A stretch of 19,943 nucleotides of DNA from Sphingomonadaceae bacterium. Its GTDB lineage: Bacteria; Pseudomonadota; Alphaproteobacteria; Sphingomonadales; Sphingomonadaceae. The position numbers were made by a program, and so were the translations under genes. The DNA is taken from NCBI GenBank assembly GCA_947451875.1, contig CANGBE010000006.1, positions 1-19,943 on the forward strand. The letters run 5' to 3'. Under the pieces are notes generated by a model that searched no databases, was not told the origin of the DNA, and saw nothing but the letters and a program-made list of their open reading frames with translations. Below, one piece after another: positions 15,665 through 19,943 of the stretch (positions are counted from its first letter, which is position 1; each line of letters begins with the position of its first letter).

Positions 15665-17497
15665 TTAGCGAGTCTGCGTTTGTGTGATCCAGCGGTCGAT
15701 TTTTGCCTCCAGAACCGGCAGCGGCAAGGCTCCGCTGCCCAGCACCTGGCTGTGGAACATCCGCAGGTCGAACTTCGGTCCCAGCGCGGTTTCCGCCTTC
15801 TTGCGCAGCCGCTGGATGGTCAGCGCGCCGAGCTTGTAGGAAAGTGCCTGGCCCGGCCAGACGATGTAGCGTTCCACCTCTGCCGTGGCGTCGCTTTTGC
15901 CCATTCCCGAATTGCTCAACATGTAATCGATGGCCTGCTCGCGGCTCCAGCCCTTGGTATGCAGGCCGGTATCGACCACCAGCCGCATTGCGCGCAGCAT
16001 CTCGTCATCGAGCGTGCCCCAGTGCTGCAGCCGGTCTTTGTACAGCCCCATCGAATAGCCCAGGGTTTCCGAATAGAGCGCCCAGCCTTCGACATAGGCG
16101 GTGTTGCCACCGAAGCGCTGGAAATCGGGCAGGGTGGTATCTTCCTGCGCAAGGCTGATCTGGAAGTGATGCCCGGGAATGCCTTCGTGCAGATAAAGCG
16201 TGGTCATGCCGGTGAGGTAACGGCTGGGCAGATCATAGGTGTTGTAAAAGAACACCCCCGGCCGTTTGCCGTCTGCCGAACCCTGATTGTAAGAGCCGCC
16301 AGCTTCGTATTTCGCGCGGTATTCAGGGTATGGCTGGATCTCCAGCTTGGTCTTGGGCACCCGGGCAAAATATTCCGGGATCTTCGCCTCCACAGCCTTC
16401 GCGATATTGGCAAAGCCGGTTGAAAGCTCGTCCGCTGTCTTGGGGTGAAAGCGCGGGTTGGTGCGAATGATTTCAAAGAAGTCTTTCAGGCTGCCGCCAT
16501 AACCCAGCTCTGCCTGAACGCCCGACATCTCTTTCTGGATCCGCGCGACTTCCGACAGGCCCAGATTGTGTACTGTGTCGGGATCGAGATCCAGCGTGGT
16601 GTTGATCTTGACCAGTCGGCGATAGAGCCCGGGGCCACCCTTCATTGCGGAAATGCCCGGTTCGGCGCGGGCGCTGGGCAGGTACTGGTCATGCAGGAAG
16701 GCGCGCAGGCGGCGATAGGCGGGATAGACCTCGTCCTTCACCGCAGCGTTCCAGCTGTCTTTCAGCGCTGCCCGAGATGCTTCAGGTATAGTCGCTGGAA
16801 TATCATGCAGCGGCGAGGTGAAGGGGCTTTCGTCGATGGGTTGCGCCAGCAGGGCATCGATCTGGGCGATCATGTTGGTGACGGTCATTTTTGATTCGAC
16901 CACGCCGTTTGCCTGCCCCTCGCGGAAGCGCAGCACGGCATTGTCGAGCACTTTCGGCCCGGCATGAACCAGCCCCAATGCCATGCGGTAATCGTCTTCG
17001 GTTTTGTAGGGCAGCGCGCCACCCGCGGCGATCAGCGAGGGAAATTCCACCTGCAGACCGCCGAAATGGGTGAGCGGGCGGACGGCTGTCAGCGCCAGCA
17101 TATCGGGCTGGAGAAATTCCAACTCAAGGCGTTTGTCGCGCGCAAAAACGTCATAGGAAATCTGCCGCTCGGGGCTCAGCCGGGCGCGGTTGATCTTGGC
17201 CAGCGCGGCAAGGGTTACTTTCACCGATGCCAACTGCTTGCGATCAAGGTCGGCGGTGAAAATGCGCGCGACCATCGCCGGGTCTGCCTTTTCGCCGCGA
17301 TAGATCGCCTGCAACGGGCTCAGCGCCAGTTCGGCCCGCGCGTCCTTTTCGAACAGCAGCATCAGCCGCTGATCTTCACTGCGCGCCTCGCTAACCGGTG
17401 CGATAGGCTTGGCGGGAGCGGCAATCGCCGGGGCGCCATAAAGCAGCGCGATTGCGAGAGCAGCGCCTGTTGCACTGTAAGCAGATTTCATCCCCAT
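15665..17497 (-). CDS. DUF885-family exported metallopeptidase-like protein
   Basis: A 610-aa protein with a signal peptide (residues 1 to about 26, cleavage near AIA-AP) and the DUF885 core. The zinc-type motif HEGIPGHH (H437, E438, H443, H444) plus a downstream EGWALYSE (an expected third ligand region) matches this family, whose members are thought to be periplasmic carboxypeptidase-like metallopeptidases. Substrate unknown. The start at 17497 is chosen because AGGA lies 7 bases upstream and the signal peptide follows at once; the frame is open further upstream but that stretch would overlap the hydroxylase gene for over 100 bases. With this start it overlaps the upstream hydroxylase by 10 bases, so the two are probably translationally coupled. 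Confidence 0.9.
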   Translation of the reverse strand: MGMKSAYSATGAALAIALLYGAPAIAAPAKPIAPVSEARSEDQRLMLLFEKDARAELALSPLQAIYRGEKADPAMVARIFTADLDRKQLASVKVTLAALAKINRARLSPERQISYDVFARDKRLELEFLQPDMLALTAVRPLTHFGGLQVEFPSLIAAGGALPYKTEDDYRMALGLVHAGPKVLDNAVLRFREGQANGVVESKMTVTNMIAQIDALLAQPIDESPFTSPLHDIPATIPEASRAALKDSWNAAVKDEVYPAYRRLRAFLHDQYLPSARAEPGISAMKGGPGLYRRLVKINTTLDLDPDTVHNLGLSEVARIQKEMSGVQAELGYGGSLKDFFEIIRTNPRFHPKTADELSTGFANIAKAVEAKIPEYFARVPKTKLEIQPYPEYRAKYEAGGSYNQGSADGKRPGVFFYNTYDLPSRYLTGMTTLYLHEGIPGHHFQISLAQEDTTLPDFQRFGGNTAYVEGWALYSETLGYSMGLYKDRLQHWGTLDDEMLRAMRLVVDTGLHTKGWSREQAIDYMLSNSGMGKSDATAEVERYIVWPGQALSYKLGALTIQRLRKKAETALGPKFDLRMFHSQVLGSGALPLPVLEAKIDRWITQTQTR

Positions 17498-18174
17498 GGG
17501 CGTGTCCTGTACCATTTTGTTATGATGTATTTCGTGCCGCGCACCACTGGTAATCCCGCGTGGAGCGTATCGATATTGGGCGTGCCATCTGCCTTCGCAT
17601 TGTTCCATGCGAACATCACCCCGCGCTGTGGCGGGATGTCCATGCTCAGCTTGGGAAAGCGGGTTTCGCCGCCCTCCTCAACATCGGTAAGATAGATCAT
17701 CGCGGTCCAACTGCGCTGCCCGCCGCGACTGGATTCATCGGGCCAATAATCGGCCCAGGTGCGGAACCAGTCGGTGTGGTCCTTGAATTCCTGCCCCGGC
17801 TGATAGCGCTGTCCTTGCACCGTCTCTCCCCATTCATTGGGCAGGCCCAGGCAATCATCGATGCGCCGCTCGATCATCCGGACGAAGGGATTGCTGCGAT
17901 CAACATCGCCTGAATAAGAGGTGCGGCCGGCTATGGAATTGCCGTGATCGTAAAGCGCTGATGGCTTGGCCGTGGCATCGATCAGTTCGATCATCCGGTC
18001 ACATTCTGCGCCGCTGAGGAAATCGGTGAAGCCATAGATATCGGCAAGCTCAGTCGGTGCTTTCCAGGCGCCGGGATCGGCATCGAGCCTTTCGCACACC
18101 TTTTGTCCCACAAGCGCCAAGGCCTTGCGATCTGGATTGTTCTCCGCAGGATCTGGTTCAGCCCCTAAATGCAT
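17488..18174 (-). CDS. Prolyl-4-hydroxylase-like 2-oxoglutarate/Fe(II) oxygenase
   Basis: A 228-aa enzyme of the P4Hc family. The iron ligands H133-x-D135 (KDHTDWF) and H205 (DTLHAGLPV) and the 2-oxoglutarate-binding K215 (GTKYIITKWYR) are all present, with the typical intermediate segment AMIYLTDVEEGGETRFP before the distal histidine. Bacterial relatives hydroxylate proline in proteins or free peptides; the target is unknown. No signal peptide. ATG 18174 is chosen because the frame is open further upstream but that part would overlap the divergent cytochrome gene; AGGGG-like bases lie just upstream, rather close. It leads an apparent operon with the DUF885 peptidase. Confidence 0.9.
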   Translation of the reverse strand: MHLGAEPDPAENNPDRKALALVGQKVCERLDADPGAWKAPTELADIYGFTDFLSGAECDRMIELIDATAKPSALYDHGNSIAGRTSYSGDVDRSNPFVRMIERRIDDCLGLPNEWGETVQGQRYQPGQEFKDHTDWFRTWADYWPDESSRGGQRSWTAMIYLTDVEEGGETRFPKLSMDIPPQRGVMFAWNNAKADGTPNIDTLHAGLPVVRGTKYIITKWYRTRPWG

Positions 18175-18282
18175 CGCCCCTTTGCCTATCGTCCCATCCG
18201 CCAAGGGCAAGGCAAAAGGTGCTTGCCATCCGACGAATGCACAATAGGCTCCGGCAAAGGGCGAACAGGGCGAGAATTGGCG
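18175..18282. promoter_or_regulatory. Divergent promoter region, hydroxylase/cytochrome b561
   Basis: A 108-base spacer that must carry both promoters. It contains the inverted repeat GGCAAG (18206-18211) and CTTGCC (18222-18227) with a 10-base spacer, a possible regulator site. On the plus strand TTGCCA (18224-18229) could be a -35, but the -10 is poor. Weak evidence only. Confidence 0.3.
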
Positions 18283-18819
18283 ATGAAATATTCGACCGGA
18301 GCTATCATTCTGCATTGGCTGATCGCCGTGCTGATCGGGCTCAACTATGTCGGGGCTTGGGAAGCGGAAGATCTGGCGGCGGCGGACAAGGCCTATGCCA
18401 TGGCCGGGCACAAGGCCTTTGGCATGACCATTCTGGCGCTAACCGTTCTGCGCATCATCTGGCGGCTGACCCACACCCCGCCGCCGCTCTCGCCCGGGCT
18501 GAAAACATGGGAAGCCGGCCTCGCCAAGACGGTGCAATCGCTGTTCTATCTGTTCACGCTTGCCGTCCCTTTAATGGGCTGGGCGATGCATTCGGCGGCG
18601 ACGGGCGGCGCCCCGGTTAACGCCTTTGGACTGTTCGCCTATCCCGGCCTGCCGCTGGCGCAGGACAAGGCGATGGCCGGGCTGTTCCACGAACTGCACG
18701 AAACGCTGGCGACGCTGATGCTGGTGCTGATCGGCCTGCACGTGCTGGGCGCGCTGAAGCACCAGTTCCTCGATCGCGATGGCGAACTGCGGCGGATGTG
18801 GTTCGGGCGCGGGCAATAA
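18283..18819 (+). CDS. Cytochrome b561 (CybB-type di-haem membrane protein)
   Basis: A 178-aa inner-membrane protein with four hydrophobic helices. Histidines suited to ligate two b haems are H11 (ILHWLI), H43 (GHKAFG), H139 (HELHE) and H153 (GLHVLGALKH), the pattern of bacterial cytochrome b561, which passes electrons from the quinol pool, for example to superoxide. The ATG at 18283 starts directly at the conserved KYSTGAIILHW segment; the frame is open back to 18169 but that part has no family character. It is divergent from the prolyl hydroxylase and convergent with the RcnB gene. Confidence 0.92.
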   Translation: MKYSTGAIILHWLIAVLIGLNYVGAWEAEDLAAADKAYAMAGHKAFGMTILALTVLRIIWRLTHTPPPLSPGLKTWEAGLAKTVQSLFYLFTLAVPLMGWAMHSAATGGAPVNAFGLFAYPGLPLAQDKAMAGLFHELHETLATLMLVLIGLHVLGALKHQFLDRDGELRRMWFGRGQ

Positions 18820-18843
18820 GGTTGGGGCAGTAGGAGCAAAACA

Positions 18844-18878
18844 AATGGGCCTCCGTCCGGGAGAGACGAAGGCCCATT
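18844..18878. terminator. Bidirectional terminator-like hairpin
   Basis: AATGGGCCTCCGTC (18844-18857) pairs with GACGAAGGCCCATT (18865-18878): 14 positions, one mismatch, 7-base loop. It lies between the convergent cytochrome b561 and RcnB genes. There is no long T-run on either side (AAAACAAA upstream would give a T-rich tail on the minus strand), so it is best read as a terminator for the minus-strand gene and perhaps both. Confidence 0.7.
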
Positions 18879-18920
18879 CAAAGCCGGTCCGCGTGTATTG
18901 GGCCACGCAGCCGGGAGCGC

Positions 18921-19943
18921 TTACCAGAAAAAGTCGTAGATCACGTCTTCCACCTGGCCAGTGTAGATGTTCACCAGCACGGCATCGTCATAATAGCGCA
19001 CCCAGCGATAAGGCCCGTAAGCTTCAGGCAGGCGATACTGCCAAGGGTTATCGATCCAGTAATCTTCGCCGAAGAACAGGCTGTTCAGCGAGAAGCCGAT
19101 TGACAGGCGGCGATACGAATATCCGCGATAGGGCGAGTAATAGCGGCCCAGGCGGAAGATATCGCGGTGATCGCTGCGCCACACGTTCCAGTTATAGCGA
19201 TTGTCATTGCGCCAGCCGCGGTTCCAGTCGCGGTTGTCGTTACCGCGATAGCCGTCGTTGCCGCGCCAGTTGTCATTGCGGCGGTCCCCGTCTCTGGCAT
19301 TGTCTCTGGCGTTATCACGCCCGCGCCAGCTATCGCTTCCGCGCCAGCCGTCGGGACGGCGCTGGTTGTTGTCGCGCGCACGATCATCGCCGCGGTCATT
19401 ATCGTTACCGCGCGAGTTCTGCTGCGTTTGCTGTGGAGCCGAGGTGCGACCCTCCCATCCCGGGTTTCTGGGCCAGCCGGTGTTGTTCGAACCACTGTTC
19501 CAGTTGCCGCCACCCATCTGGCCACCGTTGCCACGCGGCGGGGAAGCCTGAGCCTGGGGAGCCGGTGCCTGAGGCGCTGCCTCGGTGCGGCCCTGCCAGT
19601 TGCCACGATTGCCGCCGTTCCATCCGGTTTGTGCTGGAGCGGGAGCTGGGGCAGGAACTGCAGTGGCTTGCTGGCGCTGTTGCCAGCCGCCGCCAGAGTT
19701 TCCGCCGTTCCAGCTGCGCTGCTGCGGAGCGGCTTGAGCCCGAGCTTGCGGAGCCGGAGCCTGCATGGCGGGAGCGGCCTGCTGGCGCTGTGACCAGCCG
19801 CCGCCATTGCCGCCGCGATCACCGCCGCCGCGTTCACCACCGCGCTGGCTGACTTCACCTTGCGCCTCAACACCATCGCTGTGCCGCGAGCCGCGCTCCT
19901 GCGCCATGGCTGCCGAAGGCAGGGCCATAGCGGCAATACCGAC
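18921..19943 (-). CDS. RcnB-family protein with long low-complexity region, start beyond right edge
   Basis: The frame is open to the window edge. The first visible residues, VGIAAMALPSAAMAQERG, are the end of a signal peptide (cleavage near AMA-QE), so the true start lies beyond 19943 and the ATG at 19926-19928 is internal. The C-terminal 55 residues, ending RYYDDAVLVNIYTGQVEDVIYDFFW-like with the LPEAYGPYRW motif, match RcnB, a periplasmic protein linked in E. coli to nickel/cobalt efflux homeostasis. Here about 270 residues of Gly/Gln/Pro/Ala then Asn/Asp/Arg/Trp-rich sequence precede it, with repeated W-N-G-G-N and WRGNDxxR units. Typical RcnB is about 110 residues. Role of the extension unknown. 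Confidence 0.85.
   Translation of the reverse strand, partial: VGIAAMALPSAAMAQERGSRHSDGVEAQGEVSQRGGERGGGDRGGNGGGWSQRQQAAPAMQAPAPQARAQAAPQQRSWNGGNSGGGWQQRQQATAVPAPAPAPAQTGWNGGNRGNWQGRTEAAPQAPAPQAQASPPRGNGGQMGGGNWNSGSNNTGWPRNPGWEGRTSAPQQTQQNSRGNDNDRGDDRARDNNQRRPDGWRGSDSWRGRDNARDNARDGDRRNDNWRGNDGYRGNDNRDWNRGWRNDNRYNWNVWRSDHRDIFRLGRYYSPYRGYSYRRLSIGFSLNSLFFGEDYWIDNPWQYRLPEAYGPYRWVRYYDDAVLVNIYTGQVEDVIYDFFW

Noticed and set aside
15470..16423. Plus-strand frame of 317 codons opposite the DUF885 gene
   Set aside because: Antisense to a protein with HEGIPGHH; starts inside another gene without a ribosome site.
19200..19420. Short near-repeats that might suggest a CRISPR or tandem array
   Set aside because: They are irregular codon repeats for Arg-Gly-Asn-Asp units within a coding frame, with no constant repeat/spacer length.
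19167..19793. Val/Ala/Ile-rich plus-strand frame resembling a membrane protein
   Set aside because: Hydrophobic appearance is an artefact of reading the Asn/Asp/Arg repeat codons on the opposite strand.
19085..19936. Second minus-strand frame of 283 codons within the RcnB gene
   Set aside because: Shifted frame of a low-complexity gene; Ala/Thr-rich product with no RcnB signature, whereas the chosen frame has signal peptide and domain.

Overview
The window reads as chromosomal DNA of a GC-rich alphaproteobacterium, most likely Sphingomonadales (Erythrobacter/Altererythrobacter/Novosphingobium-like). This is inferred from protein style: a class I lysyl-tRNA synthetase, a DinG/Rad3-type helicase with a long N-terminal extension, an Asn/Gly/Trp-rich RcnB protein, a DUF885 peptidase and a cytochrome b561. 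No prophage, insertion sequence, CRISPR array, tRNA or rRNA was seen. Two partial genes run off the edges: an M16 peptidase at the left and an RcnB-family protein at the right, both on the minus strand.

Layout. 1-399: start of a secreted M16 zinc peptidase (minus). 651-2623: a tightly overlapping plus-strand pair, a CelD/BcsL-type GNAT acyltransferase and a proline-dehydrogenase-like barrel protein that has lost the paired arginines holding proline. 2700-3545: TauD-type 2-oxoglutarate dioxygenase, followed by a long palindromic element. 3710-5248: DHA2/EmrB-type MFS exporter (minus), divergent from an unrecognised exported protein (5364-7100), with a 14-bp perfect palindrome between them. 7136-10389: helicase and SixA-type phosphatase joined by a 4-base start/stop overlap (minus). 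10599-12221: a polytopic GT-C-like membrane protein interrupted by an in-frame amber codon, followed directly by a second copy of the palindromic element. 12440-14035: class I lysyl-tRNA synthetase. 14063-18174: minus-strand run of prolyl-4-hydroxylase-like enzyme, DUF885 peptidase and an unrecognised 509-aa protein. 18283-18819: cytochrome b561, divergent from the hydroxylase. 18921-19943: RcnB-family protein.

Most genes are housekeeping or envelope functions without obvious pathway links. The parts most worth a second look are: (i) the acyltransferase/degenerate proline-dehydrogenase pair, a plausible undescribed two-gene module; (ii) the dispersed palindromic element present twice, each copy placed just after a plus-strand gene; (iii) the amber codon inside the membrane-protein gene; (iv) the two large proteins without a recognised family. 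Function calls rest on motif reading alone; no database search was possible.
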